Shown here piece after piece: positions 1 through 13,243 of a stretch of 64,000 nucleotides of DNA. Every line of letters begins with the position of its first letter. Position 1 is the first letter of the stretch. The stretch is from Tetrahymena elliotti 4EA (taxonomy: Eukaryota; Ciliophora; Oligohymenophorea; Hymenostomatida; Tetrahymenidae): contig JH720299.1 in the NCBI GenBank assembly GCA_000231825.2, positions 1,895,620-1,959,619 on the forward strand, written 5' to 3'. Under the pieces are notes generated by a model, which worked only from the letters and a program-made list of their open reading frames with translations, did not search any database and was not told the DNA's origin. The position numbers and the translations under genes are program-made.

Positions 1-303
1 TTTCAATATCTTTTCTATCAAATAACCAGCCAAAATGTCAAAAATAATGAACAAACACTTTCCAAAATTCTTGTAATATAATTCACAAGGAATCATCATA
101 TATGCTAATATTGGAGTGTATCTATATGTATGACGATCGTAAGGAGTACCGCCTTAAAGGACATACTTTGCAGCATCTGTATATACAGAATAATCTAAAT
201 CTGTATATTTCAAATTGTAATAATAATCTTGAAACTCAGCAATGAATAGTAAACCAAATCTCAGTAAAGAACCCAGCAAAACTGCTTTTGAAATTAATCC
301 CAT
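1..303 (-). CDS. PIGM: GPI mannosyltransferase 1 (PIG-M), 5' part only
   Basis: Catalytic subunit that adds the first mannose to the GPI-anchor precursor from dolichol-phosphate-mannose in the ER lumen. The window holds the first 101 codons in one exon; the rest lies beyond the left edge. The start ATG (303-301) is followed by a hydrophobic first segment (about residues 7-22), a short loop and the family signature YTDLDY (33-38), whose DxD (35-37) is the expected catalytic motif. A stretch matching the family pattern TDAA..V..G..PYDR.TYRYTP follows at about 42-65, and a second membrane segment begins near 80. One Gln is encoded by TAA. Recognition rests on these motifs and their spacing. It is transcribed leftward, divergently from the coiled-coil gene at 1571. 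Confidence 0.9.
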
Positions 304-1570
304 CTAAATCTACTTAAATATTTAAATTATTCTAATACTTTAATCTTTTTTTATTCCTTTTTATTAGTTTTGCTACTTTTTAAAAATAAAAAAATTACTA
401 TTCTTTCAACCTATTTCGAAAAATACCTTTTTTTATTAATTTATTTATAATAAGCAATAAGATCTTCTTTTTTTAAATTTCAATTTATATCTTTCTCTAT
501 ACTTTCCACACACTCACTCACTCATTCCTTATCTTCCAATTAGCAACAAACAATCCCTTAAAATTAATGAAATTATTTTTTATCTAAATATTTTAGTAAA
601 TAAATCTTAAAAGTTAACCTATTCTATAAAATTGAACGAACTCTCAAACAAATTTCGAGAAAATACAACAAAAATTTTATTGAAAGTAACAAAATTTTCC
701 AATTAATAATTGAAAATAATTTTCCTAAAATTTACATTTTTCTGTTCATAGAATAAATAAATGAAATAAATTGATTATTTTTTGAAAATTTATTTTAAAT
801 TATTCAATCAATATCAATATTTTTTTATTTAATTTATATTAAAGCTCATAAATTTAATTACTTTACTTAATCTAAGATATGCTCAATCAATCATAAATAA
901 ATTATAATTCTATTGATATCTAAGTAATAACACATTCATTTAAAAAAAAGTTATTTTATTTTTTAGTATAAAACTTCTTACATTAATCTCAAAAATAAAG
1001 ATAGTATCAAATCTGCTTTATCTTATATTGATTTTATTAAATGAATGTATTTTTTTGAAATTTTTTAGATATTTATTTTTTAATAAAGAAGGAAATATCT
1101 CGGTAGTTTTTTATTTAATTAACACTCGTAAGAATAAATTTAATTACTTCATTAAATGTTATGTAAGTCAATAATAAATTTAATATTTATGAATTCAAAA
1201 TAATCAACAAAATAGATCAATTGATTTATTTATTATTATATTTGTTTATGAGTATAAATTGTTTTAGATTAACGAATTAAATCTGATAGGATTTAATTCA
1301 CTGAAGTAAATAAGATCTAAAAAGGAATATACTAACTCATATTCATTTAAATAGAATCAACTTATTATTTTTTGGTATTAATTTATTGACTGTTTATTAA
1401 TTTGATTGATTGATTGATATTTAAGATATCAATTTTCAAATTAATTGTTAAAAATCAAACAAATATATTAATTAATATTTTTTATAGATACATAAATATT
1501 AGCATACTCAAACACAAATAAATAATTACTTATTTTCATAACAAGTATACTTAGTAAAATTGGGGAATTA
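304..1570. promoter_or_regulatory. Divergent intergenic spacer
   Basis: About 1.27 kb of very AT-rich DNA between the divergent PIG-M and coiled-coil genes, so both promoters should lie here. The 200 bp just upstream of PIG-M contain a pyrimidine-rich patch with CACT repeats near 510-530. I see no ORF with coding character and no RNA gene. Confidence 0.5.
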
Positions 1571-4392
1571 ATGTCAATCATTGAAAACAAGCCAGAGGTG
1601 TTTTAGACTTACAAAAACTAAAATTCATCAGTAAACAAAGTTTTACATCATGTTGATTTAGAATAAAAATAGAGAAATATAAGCTTAGATGGTTAGATAA
1701 GATTCAGATAGTAAGCATAATAGCAATCTAACGGAAACTCTCCAAGATTGAATGCCTTTTAAAGTAGTCCTAAATTTTAAGCAAATGAAAGCTAGCTCCT
1801 AAAATAGTTTTCAAACTATAGCAATTCTTTAAGCAATTTAGTTATTAATAAAAGTACTGGAGATATGAGTGGAGTTTAGTCATCAATTAGTAACACAAAT
1901 GGAATTAATAGATTCAATAATTTTTAATCTTTTTCTCCTATGCAGAAAGAAAATTAGTAAGAAGATTATCTAATGAAGAATTCGATTTTGAAATAACCAA
2001 ATCAAATTTATTAATAGAATATGTTCAGTGTTTCTAAATATACTCCAGAAAAAAGAGGCTTTTCACAAAGTCCTTCACCATTTAAAGTTAGTGATTTGTA
2101 AACAACTTAATTCAATGCTAACTAGTAGAGCTTAGATGTTAAAAATTCAAGAGCATATTTAAAGGCTATGAAAGCATTATAAAACAAAGTAAAAGAAGTT
2201 GAAAATTTAAAATAGGGTGAAATTGAAGTTTTAAAGTAAGCTTTATAAGAAAAAGAGGAAACTATTTAAAGAATAAATGATCAATTAAACGATTTAAAAA
2301 TAAATAATGATAAAATTGAAAAGAAGCTATTTAAAGAAACAGATATCTTCCAAAAGTTAGAAAATAATTTAAAAGAAAAATTGAAGATTGTAGAAAAAGA
2401 AAATGGTGACTATATCCATAATTGTAATTTTTACAAATCTGAAATTGATTCATTAAAAGAAAAAATAAGTTAAGTTGAATCTGTATCTAAAAAAGAGGTT
2501 AAAAGTCTACTTAAAGAAAAATCTTAGCTAAAGGAACAAATACAACTTGCCAACCAAGAAGAACAGATTTATAAATAGTAAATAAAAGAATTATAAATGT
2601 AAAATAACAATTTAGTTCAAAATATGGAGTCCTTGGAATTAAGGTATCGTCACATGGAACAATCTTATAAAAATTAGATAAATACTAGTGAGTCTGATTT
2701 AAACAAATCTCTAAAACAATTACAGCTTTAACTCCTAGAAAAAGATGATCAAATCAGGCGCTTAAAGTAAGATAATGTAACTCTTAACTCAGATATTGAA
2801 ATTACAAGGTAAAAATAATATTTTAAAATAGTTTAAAGATTATTGAGATAGTTAATGTAAATTTCTCTTTAATACTCAAAGAAATTTCAAAAAATACTAT
2901 TTTTGTGGGTTCACATTAAAAATAAATTTAAATATAAAAATTAATATTTTTTTTGGGTAGATAACAAGTTAGTTTGTATATTATTTATTAATAATTTATA
3001 ATTTTAAATTATTTTTAGTGCTTGTTAAATTAATTTTTTAAGATAAAAGTATGATGAAGTAAGCTAATAATTAGAAGATGAAAAAAGAAAAATAAAAAAT
3101 TATGAAGAGGAAAACAAGTAGCTGAGTGACAAAATTCAAGAAATAATTCGTGACAATGAACATATGAGAAGTTTTTGTTAAGCAACAAGAGAAATGAACA
3201 ATAAACTGTTAAATTCTTTTTCTACTAGTAGATTAAATGATACTCAGTAGAACCAAACATTTTTTTTTAAGAGCACTAATTAGAATTAGCATTCTTTTTC
3301 ATAATCTGGAAATTTCTAGCCAAGCTAAAGCTTGAGTGAAACTACCAATAATTAAAATTTTATAAACATTTAAGATGATTTATAAATGCATCAACAACAA
3401 AATTAAAATTAAAATAGAAATTCATCTTCAAATTTACTTTAAACAATATCAAATATGGCATCAGCACTTCCTCCTTCTCAAAAACAAATTCAAATAATAG
3501 AAAATGTAGATCCTAACTAATATAAAAATATAGAATAAATTCTTAAAAAAGACAAGTATTATATCAATCAAGGACTTACCTATCCAAATGATATCTCAAA
3601 AAAAGAAGAAAAGAAATCATTTAATTTATAAAAAGAAGAACCTATAGAAGATAACATAGAATAAAAGATGCAATAATAATAGCATTAATACAGATATCCT
3701 CCATCTAATATCTTAAATTCATAGAATTCTTTAAGGCACATCCAGTCTACATAAATGTCAAGCCATTTAAGGTCTTAATAGTTTGAAGAAAACAAAAGGT
3801 AAAGTAGTGTAAATCAAAGAGAATCTAATAGAGTACAAAGGTCACTAAATTTTAGTGATTAAAAACATAAAAATAGCCAAGAAACTTTCAGAACTGTTGC
3901 TTAACTGTAATTTCATTTGAAAAAGATCCATAACTTAAATGATACTTAAAATTAAAATAGTAGCCAATATTAGTAAGATAATAATAACAACTAATAGCTT
4001 AAATCTAGATATGAATATGAACAAGTTATTTAAGCAGTTCTTGATACTGAAAAGAATTTAGTTGAGTTAAATCACACTTATTAAAAGTTAGCAGAAGACA
4101 TATATGTAAAATATTCTATATTTTAATAAAATTTGTTTATTTAAAGTTATTTCATTTGGTTAATTATAGATAATATTTTTTATTTTTTAATTTAATTTTG
4201 AAATTTGACTGACTTTACTCTTTTTAATCAATTATCATAATCTAGAATTTCGAAGGAGATGAAATATATATTACAGTTTTAAAAAAGAAAATGCTTGATT
4301 TGAAAGAAAAAATTTCAATTAAACAAGAATTTTTAGAAGAAATGAAAACAAGGGAAAACATTTTAGCCTAGAGCATCTTAACTAGCTCTTGA
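1571..4392 (+). CDS. Long coiled-coil protein, function unknown
   Basis: An 815-aa protein read with TAA/TAG as Gln. Exons are 1571-2808, 3043-4105 and 4246-4392; introns are 2809-3042 and 4106-4245. An earlier AG at about 3018 was rejected because it leads to TGA. The N-terminal ~190 residues are Ser/Asn/Gln-rich and probably disordered. Residues ~190-460 are a long heptad-like coiled coil rich in Lys, Glu, Leu and Gln. A second low-complexity stretch follows, and a short coiled coil covers roughly the last 80 residues. No catalytic motif is visible. The architecture resembles cytoskeletal or basal-body scaffold proteins, but that is only inference. The stop is TGA at 4390. It is convergent with the gene ending at 5191. 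Confidence 0.8.
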
Positions 4393-5190
4393 TAAAAATA
4401 GTATCTATCTATCTATCTATCATTCAATTCTTAATTTTGCCAATAACTTTTAGTAAAATATAAATTAATTAAAAAAAGCATTTTATTGTAAATTATTGAT
4501 CTATGTAAATAAAAAATTTTAAAATACTTAGTTAAAAAAATGTATATTTACTTCATTTTATATCAAAAATAAATTAATTTAATAGAAAATTCAAATTATT
4601 TTCTATTAAAATTTTAAAATTTTTCAGAAAATAAGCCCTCAAAATAATAATTTTTGTTTAACAAACAGACTGCAATAATATAATCAAATAAATAATGAGG
4701 ATATTTATGTTTAATCCAAACACTTTTCTATAATTTATGTTTAGTTTTGCTTGCTTGTTAAATTTAAGGATTTAATTAAAATTAATTCTAGTAATAAATT
4801 ATTTGTCAGTATGAATACATTTTTCGTTATCAAAAAAGCTTTTTATTTTTCTAAGATTTTGTTGGGTTAATAATTAATTTGTGGATTTCTAATGTTCTCT
4901 ATATTGAAAAAGTAAGAAAATATTAAAGAAAGCAAATTATTTTATTTGTTTTATTTAACAATTGTTACTATCAATAAATAATTGAATAGACAAAGAATTG
5001 AATTTACTACCATAAAATAAAGTATAAAATTTAATAGATAAGATTAATATAGCCATTTGGTTACCCAAAATTTTAAATTATAAAAATTAATATAAATTAT
5101 TATATTAAAAATAATTTTTTTTTTATTTGGTTTTGTTATTGATTGATTTACTTGTTTTATTTTAATGAGTTAATTGATGATTTCATTTTT
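4393..5190. other. Convergent AT-rich spacer
   Basis: About 0.8 kb between two convergent 3' ends. Apart from a TATC microsatellite at its left edge it is featureless AT-rich DNA and presumably holds both 3' UTRs. Confidence 0.5.
4402..4421. repeat. TATC microsatellite
   Basis: Five perfect TATC units lie just after the stop codon of the upstream coiled-coil gene, in its likely 3' UTR. Confidence 0.9.
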
Positions 5191-7805
5191 TCATTTTCCA
5201 CTAGACCAATTTTTTAATTTCGCTTTTAATATAAAAATATGATAAAAAATAATTAAAAATAGAAATAATTGATTTACTTGTTAATGTTTTCTATTCTTAA
5301 AAGACTTTTAATTTTAGTTTAGAGATCTCCTTTTCTAAGTTTTAAAACTTTTTTTTGTATTTTTTTACTTTCTTCATAAAAGTTATCAAGTTGAGCTTCT
5401 GTAGCTGAAGGGATAGAATCATCATTTGAAGAGTATTCGTCATGGAAATAACTCTCATTTTTTTTATCTTTATAATTTTTGACTCCTTTTTGATTTTTTT
5501 GTTGAGTAGAACGAGTTGTTTAGTTTCTTTTAATAGCAACTATTTGTGCTTCTTCTATTTCATATTTATAAATTTACTGGTGCTTGAAATATTTATCTTC
5601 ATCAAATTTGTAAACATTTTCAAGGATTCCTTCTTTAGATTTTTACTTTTATTTTTTATTCAGTTGATTTTACTAGGCCAATAATCTTAACTCTTATATT
5701 GCGTTTTCACTAGATCTTTTTTGGATTGCAAAACTGCTGTTACTTGAATATTTTTTAACTCTTGAAGGAGTTTCTTGGTTACTTTAGGGCTAATTAGAAA
5801 ACAAAACGGAGGGAGAATAAGTAAGTAGTTAATCACTTCTTATATTTTACCTATCTGTTTGAGCAGGTGGTATGTTAGTTTTGTAAGTTGTTGATAGAGA
5901 AGTAATTGATTTATTATGTATGTTACTAATGTTAAATTTTTGTGGACTTTAATATTGAAATGGATCTATTTGTTTATTATTATTATTATTTTTTAGAGAT
6001 AATTATATTTGGTCAGTATTATTATTGTTATTTTATTGTTTTTCTTTTAAATTTGAAAGAAAGATTTAATATTGAATCTTTTCAATTGAATTTTAGTTTA
6101 TTTAATGTATTTCAGGATTGGAATATCTATGCTAGCTTGGAAGTTGAGTTTATCTATCTGTCGTTTATGGTAAGTTAACTAATGAATTGATATTATTCAA
6201 ATCAATTTAGTTCAGTTTATTTGCTTTTTTTTAATCGCTTTACAGGTGGAGAAATGTGGTGAATGAACTCAATGACTATTTAGATTGTATTGGGTTTATT
6301 GTGCTTACACTTGCCATTTGATTTTAAATATTGCTATGTATTGTAGTTGTATCTATGTTGATTGAATTATCAATTTGATGCTATTGATTTTAAATAGAAT
6401 TTGGCTTTCTTTTCTGCACATCACTAAAATTACTGGAAATAATTTTATTTTATGATTTCTTTTATCTACTCTCTGATTATCTTAAGTAAGGAGAATTTTC
6501 TTAACTAAAATAATTACCATATTCTGCTATAATTGGTATTGGCATTATTACACTTCTGTTATCATTTGTTAAATATCTGTTGCCACCATTTTATAGTTAA
6601 TGTGAAGTTATATTTTTTCTTTTTACTTCAAGATGACTGAATTTACTCAAAGATTTATTGTCATTAGTCTGGACGTAATCATTGAAAGAACTTATTTCTA
6701 AATTACTACTGTTTCTGCTTGTTTTGGCTTATTTATGAGACAAATTCTTTCGAAATGGAGAAGTGGAATTGTTTTTATAAAAATTTTTAGTTGTTTAGCT
6801 TTATGATAATTCCTGTAATTGATTAGATTCAATTAAAATAGGTTCTTAATTTTCTACAAATTACATTTAAAGTTTCAAATTAGAGTCACTAATGAGATTG
6901 CTATTGTGCATACTAAATTCATTTTGATTCAAGTGAATAGATGCCAATTATTTTTAAGCTTTTTAAATGTTCTTTTCTTATAGCATTTTGTTGATCCTTT
7001 TCTATTATTGTATTTCTGATAGATAGTTTTTAGCCATTTCAGGAAGAGCCTTTCTAATTATTACTTTGTCAGCTTTAATATCTTCAATAATTTTATTTTT
7101 ATTCATGTTACTTTTTTTCATTTATTGTTCCAGATTATTGCTCTTTCTCTCAAACATAATCCTAATATCTTTCAATTTCTTCATTAATTTGAAAGGTTTT
7201 GAAGCATAGTGAAGATCAGATTCAGAGCAGATTTTACATTTCTTAAGTAGATCAATAAATTCTGATTTCTTTTTCTTTTACTAATCCATCTATGGCTCCT
7301 GCTTTTATTGTTAATTTACAAAATCTTCTTAGATTAAATCTAGATCAATAGCATATTCATTTTAAGCTTTCTTCATTTCATAGTCTAGATATTCCTTTTA
7401 AATGTCTAAAAGAGTGTTATGGAAATTAAGTTAAGATTAAGATTGGTTCTTAATCTACGTTGCTTAAGTCACTTTGTAACTGCTGACATCGCCTTTGTGC
7501 TTTCTCAAATTTGTTTTTTAAATGCTCAACAAATTATCTTCTCCTTCTTTCTTTTTAAATTAATTGGTACTATAATTATTAATTGGTGTCTTTACGAGCT
7601 TTTATCTAGAAGAGATCTGACTATCACCATTATCAACTTAGATTTATTTACTAGAAAAATCAGATTAAACTGTTTAAAGATTCTCTTTTTTGCTCTAGGA
7701 ATCATTGATACTCTAAAAATCCTAATGTAAATCAATGAGATCTTCATCAATCAGCTGCTTAGTCTCCTGGATAAGTTTCTGACGAAGTATGGAAAGCTTT
7801 TTCAT
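5191..7805 (-). CDS. Long Gln/Asn/Ser-rich coiled-coil protein, unknown
   Basis: An 845-aa protein starting at ATG 7805-7803. One open frame with no TGA runs for about 2.5 kb, then a single 77-nt intron (5201-5277) leads to a tiny last exon ending in TGA at 5193-5191. Without that intron the frame runs about 240 bp further, so the exact 3' end is less certain. The N-terminal half is Lys/Glu/Leu-rich with coiled-coil character and includes a short CKICSE cysteine pair; the middle is Asn/Ser/Gln-rich and low complexity; the C-terminus is charged and acidic (a run of Asp/Ser before the last helix). I recognise no family. It is divergent from the EF-hand-like gene at 9338. Confidence 0.75.
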
Positions 7806-9337
7806 TTTGTTAAATAAATAATAGAAACAAAAAAAAGCAGATTTGACTAAAAATTATTAATTGCAAAATTGTTTAAAGGCAAGTAATTTTAATTAATAAT
7901 GTCACTGAATATTTTTAAGATATTATTTACTTTTCCAACATCACTATTTTGCTTTCTTGAGTGATTGTTTATTTATCAAGTAAAAACCTATCTTTTTCAA
8001 TTATATTTCGCACTTCTTTTGTAATCAAATTCTGCCAAAATCCTCTTTACCAATCATTCCACTTTTGCATTAAATAATCTCTTTTTTCTAATCAACTTTT
8101 TTTTGCTAGTGTGGAATAATTTTATATTTTTAGCTGATAAAAGCCATAAACTCTAAATATTTACCATTTAAATTCTTTGAATCTTACTCATTAAATTATT
8201 AGCTAATGTAATAAATACAGAACCGCCCATTCTAATTTAAATCTTTTTCATCTCTTAAAAATATTATTTACATAAGAACTAAAAATGAAAAAATATGTAA
8301 GCAAATTTTATTTGACTTAATAAATCTTTTCCAAAAGTTGACAAAAATATTTTTAAATTAGATTAGCTATTTTGATCAAAAACTTCCAACAAAATTTTGG
8401 TAATACCAAACATCAAATAAGTCCGTAATAAATATATTTTTGAAAATAAATCTAATAAGAAAGCTAGCTATTCTACATTTTTTAAATATCAAATTTTAAT
8501 TTTATTGTGTTCTTTATTTTTGTTTTTAATTTTTATTCAATTTTAATTTTTTTTACATCATCATTTCATTTATTGAGGTTTTTTTTATTCATTCATTAAT
8601 AAACTTTATATTTTTTATTTCATTAGCTTTTCTTTGAATATTTTTGTCGAGTTGAGAATTTTTTATTTAATAGGATTTATGAATTTTTGCTATTTAAACT
8701 ATATTTAATTGATAAAATCAGTAGGGTATTAATTTTTCATTACTAAAGAAATACTTTGGATTAATGTAAAATCTTTTTTCATAGAAAATTATATATAAAT
8801 TACAAAATATCTATCTATCTAACCCCCTTCAAAATATCTTGAAAAATTTAGTTATTCTAATAAATAATTGTAAACAAAAACAAACAGAGAAGTGATATTG
8901 TGTTCTTTGAAGCTTATTATTTTAATTTGCAAATTTTTAATAATTTTCATAAAAGGATATTTCAAAATCTATTTAATATAAACATTAGTAAATTCTAATC
9001 TCATTTATATGTATGTGATTGATATTTTGAAGAGGCTTTTATTAGTAAGAATCTTTCTGAATTTAATGTAATAATAGGGTTTTTTTTTGAGAAGCTAATT
9101 TCATTATTATTTTTTTATTTGTGCCTCATTATTATTTTTTTATTTATGCCTCATTAATTCTTTTTGATTTTTTTATTCTTTTTTTCATATTTTGATTATT
9201 CGCTTTAGAATTTAATTTTTGAAAAAGAGATTTATTTTATTTGAGATTAAATTTTTAAAGATTTTATTGTTTATAATGCTGCTATTTTATTTTTTTTAAG
9301 ATTGAATTATTTTTGTAATAGAATTTAATTAGGAAAG
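7806..9337. promoter_or_regulatory. Divergent intergenic spacer
   Basis: About 1.5 kb between two divergent genes, AT-rich with long T and A tracts. There is a short ATCT repeat followed by a C5 run near 8810-8827. No coding frame or RNA gene stands out; promoters for both flanking genes are expected here. Confidence 0.45.
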
Positions 9338-12300
9338 ATGGATTTTGAAATAATAAAATTAGAAGTATCATAGGAAAGATTAATAAATAATGTAAATAGC
9401 TGTTAGGAAAGTTTCTATCTAACAACATATTTTAGAATTATAAAGAATTTAAAAATTTTTAGAACTAAAATTGATTGAATAATTAATAAGTTAATAAATA
9501 TTTTGTTTGCTTTGATTTAATTTTTTTAGTAACAGTGAAATAATTAAAAGAAATATCTATTGAGTTGTAAATCAAGCTTAATAAATGATAACTGAGCAGA
9601 CTAGCACAGGCAATTAGATAGAGAGTAATTTAATAATGTTATTAGGAGAAACTTTAAACTTGTATTTTTAATAGAGAGGTCTCCTATATTTAGTATAACA
9701 ATAGAGATAGCTGAGGAAAAGCATCATTTGCACATTTTTAAATACGATACTCCATCTCAAATAGCTTATAGATTTTGCATATAGAATAATTGGGATTTAG
9801 CATGTGTTACTCCTGTTTCAAAAAAGATATAAGAAGTTTTTGAGTAGTACTTGAGAAATCCGTAATTAGAGCCTAAGCTTAGAAAGAAATTGGAGTAAAT
9901 CATACCGAATGACAGCCAAAGTTCAAAATAAAATCAAGAGTAAAGTATAAAGAATATTTCTAATAGCTTACAAGATTAACAAGACAAAATAAAAACGCTA
10001 AGAGGTCTTTCTATTAGGGATGAGAAAGACAGTAGTTAAAAATAGGTAGAAAATCCAACTTAAAAACAGATATGTAATTAAGTGAAGGAGTAACAATAAG
10101 ATTTTGTAAAGTACTCAATAGCGAATTAGAAGGATTAGAATTAAACTGCATGCAATAATTTTGAGAATCATAATAGAAATGTATTATAATTGGATTAAAT
10201 TTAATCAAATACTCCTTAGAATGATAGAACTAGCATTAATTAGAAAAATTAAAATAATGATAATAATAATTAGCTAAGTATGATGGAGAAGAAGGAATCG
10301 AGTGGGACTTTGTAAAGCAATTAAAGCAATTCAAAGAAATACTTTAATTACAGTTATATTGCTAATTAAGTATAAGAAAAGGCCATGAAGAAAATAGATG
10401 AGAAAAAACAAAAATCAGATTAAAAAAAGAGGTCTAATTCAGTTGATAACACATCTTCATAGAGCTAATTAAATTTTAAATGCATTCCACCTCTTCCTTT
10501 ACTTAATTATAATTAACTCAGCAAAGATTCATCTACAAGGAATATTTAATTTTCAGAGATCATATCTGTTCCATTTAAAGATGCAAATTCAATTTAATTT
10601 AGAGATACTATCAATTTAAAAGAAAATATGCCTTCTCATTTATTTAAAGATGGTTTGAGCGATTCTAGATCAAATTACTAGAATTTAGCAAGTTCAAAAT
10701 CACAAAATTCAAATAATAATCTGAATCAATACTCTAAAATATTGAGAGAATAATCGAGCAATTAATCGAATGATATGAACTATTTTAGAGGTCTTAAAGA
10801 TACTTTCTAAAATGGCTAGTCTTATTAGAATGTTTTAAAGTAAATATAAAATGAATAAAAAAGCAGAGAGCGAGATTTAAAAAGCAGTTTAGAAAGAGTT
10901 TCATAAAATAATTCAGTAAAAAATTAAGAGAATTTAAGAGGAACAAGCAGCACTATAAATATGAAAGAAATCATAAACAATAGAAATTCTTTAAGTTAAT
11001 AGAAGACAGTTCAAGCACCTAATTGTTTGCTTAACAGTGAAAATAAAAAAGACCAGAGATAATATAAATAAGAAAGTCATTCTGTCGGAAGAAGCAATCC
11101 TAATTCAAGTAATTTAAAGTAGAATAGAAGCAAATTAGTGTCAGACTCATTAAGTCCTCCTAGAAGTAATAGAATAGATAATCCTACACTTTATGAAAGA
11201 GGAATTAATTTTTTAGATCAAAAGTAGAATAAAATTGAGTAATTTAAATAAAGTACTTGGGATAGGATGATGAGTGCTTGCACTTTTACTCCTCACACGA
11301 ACTAAAAAGCTAATGAACATTTATTGTAATACAGAGATAAAAGCGTTGATCCTTACAATCAACTTTATTAAAATTCAAAAGTTATATAAATAAAAAAAGA
11401 TCTAATAAAAAACAAACTTATTAATGAAGAAACCAAAGAATTTCCTTTCAAGCCTAGCCTGAATCCTATTAGCTAGTTAATCATAAAAACAAAGAGATAA
11501 AATTCAATAAGCGAAAACACTTCTAACTTTGAAACTCAAAAAAATTCTAAAATTAGCTAAATTCAATAAGAAATGCTCAAAGAATGTACTTTTCACCCCA
11601 AAATTAGCAAACAAAGCGAAAAGATTCACAAAACCCACAATGGAAATTTGACTGTCTATGAAAGGTTGTATTTAAAGACTGCTAAGAAGAAAAATAAAAA
11701 GGGAGAATAGCCTAAAGATCATATGAACAACAACAGAAACCTAAGCTATTAAATGAATAATCAATTTATAACATATCCAGACTAAGATGCAATTAATTAT
11801 TCAAGTGAAAGCTCTTAATTTAATCAAAATAATAATTAAAGTCAAGGTTAAATCTTTGATTAAAATGATTAAAGCTATTTATATCCATCTAATTATGATA
11901 ACTCTCCATTCTAAAACATTTATTAAGGATAGTTTAACAACAATTATTATAACCCCTAAACTGATAACGCAGGAAATATTTCATTTTCTTAAGAAAAGCA
12001 TGGAAATAATTCATACTAAAATGTTATAAATTAATAGCACTTAAGTAGTGATTTATTTAACAATAGCTAACTATCTTATTATAATAATTCTTTAAATAAC
12101 TAAAATAATAATACTTTTAATGGAGCTAAAGTGAAATACTTTATTAACAAAAACTAATAAATGAGTTCAACTTTAACAAATCAATAGCAACACTAAAACA
12201 CATTTAATCAAAATACATCTAACAATCTTTCACTTGTAAATTAAAGTGATTTGAATCTAAGCTCAACTTAGATTAATTGTAGTCAATATGCTCTCTAAGA

Positions 12301-13243
12301 TTGTACCCATCCTTCAGATAATTACTTAAACATGTAAAACGATTAAAACCAAAATGAAAAGATGAACTTAATTCCAAATGATTGCTTTAGAAGCAGCTTA
12401 GGTGATACAAAAAATAATAATAGCTTTAATATAAGTAAAACTTAAAATAATGCAAGTAATGTAAACTCTCAAACAAAGAAATCAGCCTAAAATAGCAGTG
12501 CATTTAACAGTTAAAACAGTCAATTTAAAAATATTAACTCATTAAATGAAAGCAGAGATTAGAAAAACCCTAAATCTAAAAAGGAATCTTAAGATAATTC
12601 TTTTAAGAGAAGTTTCTCACCAAATAAAAATTCAATTGCCTTAATGGAGAAAAAGAAGAGACAAAGATTCGAGGAAATCTTTATTTTGCTTGATTCTGAT
12701 AAGGATGGATTAATATCTGCATAAAATATCAGCATTTAAGATCTTCCAGATGAAATATTAGTCATAATAGCCCCTCTTTTATATGAATTAGAAGATATGG
12801 ATGCTGAGTTGACTCTAGTAGAATTCATTGATGCTTTTGAGAGGTTATTTAAGTAGTTATCTTTAATTGACAAAAATAAATTGCTATTATTTGACACTTA
12901 CTAGAAATGGCAATACGAAAAAATATAACTTCATCAAAAAAATATTAATTTCTAGCCACAAATTAACCCTCAAAGTGAGATAATAGCTTAAATTTCTAGG
13001 CCAGAAAGGGGTACTGAAAATCTTTATGACCTTTACAAAGAAAAAGACAGAATATGTGAGGAAAAGCTTATGCAAAAAAGAAGAGAAAAAGAAAACGAAA
13101 TTAATTAGCAATGCACCTTCCACCCAAATATTAACCACAACACTAATTAAACAGAAAATAAAGCATCTAAAGAAATAAATTAAATGAATACATGCTAAAA
13201 ATCATTCTAAGAATTTATGTAAAATCATACTAAAATAATTTGA
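9338..13243 (+). CDS. EF-hand-like protein with repeated Phe-x-Pro motifs
   Basis: About 1,230 aa. The frame is unbroken from about 9605 to TGA at 13241. Its 5' end is less sure: the best simple model joins ATG 9338-9391 to 9605 through an in-phase intron (9392-9604), but a three-exon version with a small exon near 9530-9566 also keeps phase. The N-terminal ~100 residues look globular; a long Asn/Ser/Gln-rich region follows. The C-terminal third carries four related motifs of the form (C)-T/P-F-x-P-x-I/L/T-N/S, two of them preceding YERLY-like or YRDK-like segments. An EF-hand-like loop lies near residue 1048 (DSDKDGLISAQN, bases 12692-12727). Loop positions 1, 3, 5 and Gly6 are canonical, but position 12 is Asn rather than Glu/Asp, so Ca binding is doubtful. 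A degenerate second hand follows. Confidence 0.78.

Noticed and set aside
3018..3042. Earlier splice acceptor in the first coiled-coil gene
   Set aside because: It leads to an in-frame TGA after a few codons, whereas the AG at 3042 restores the coiled-coil frame.
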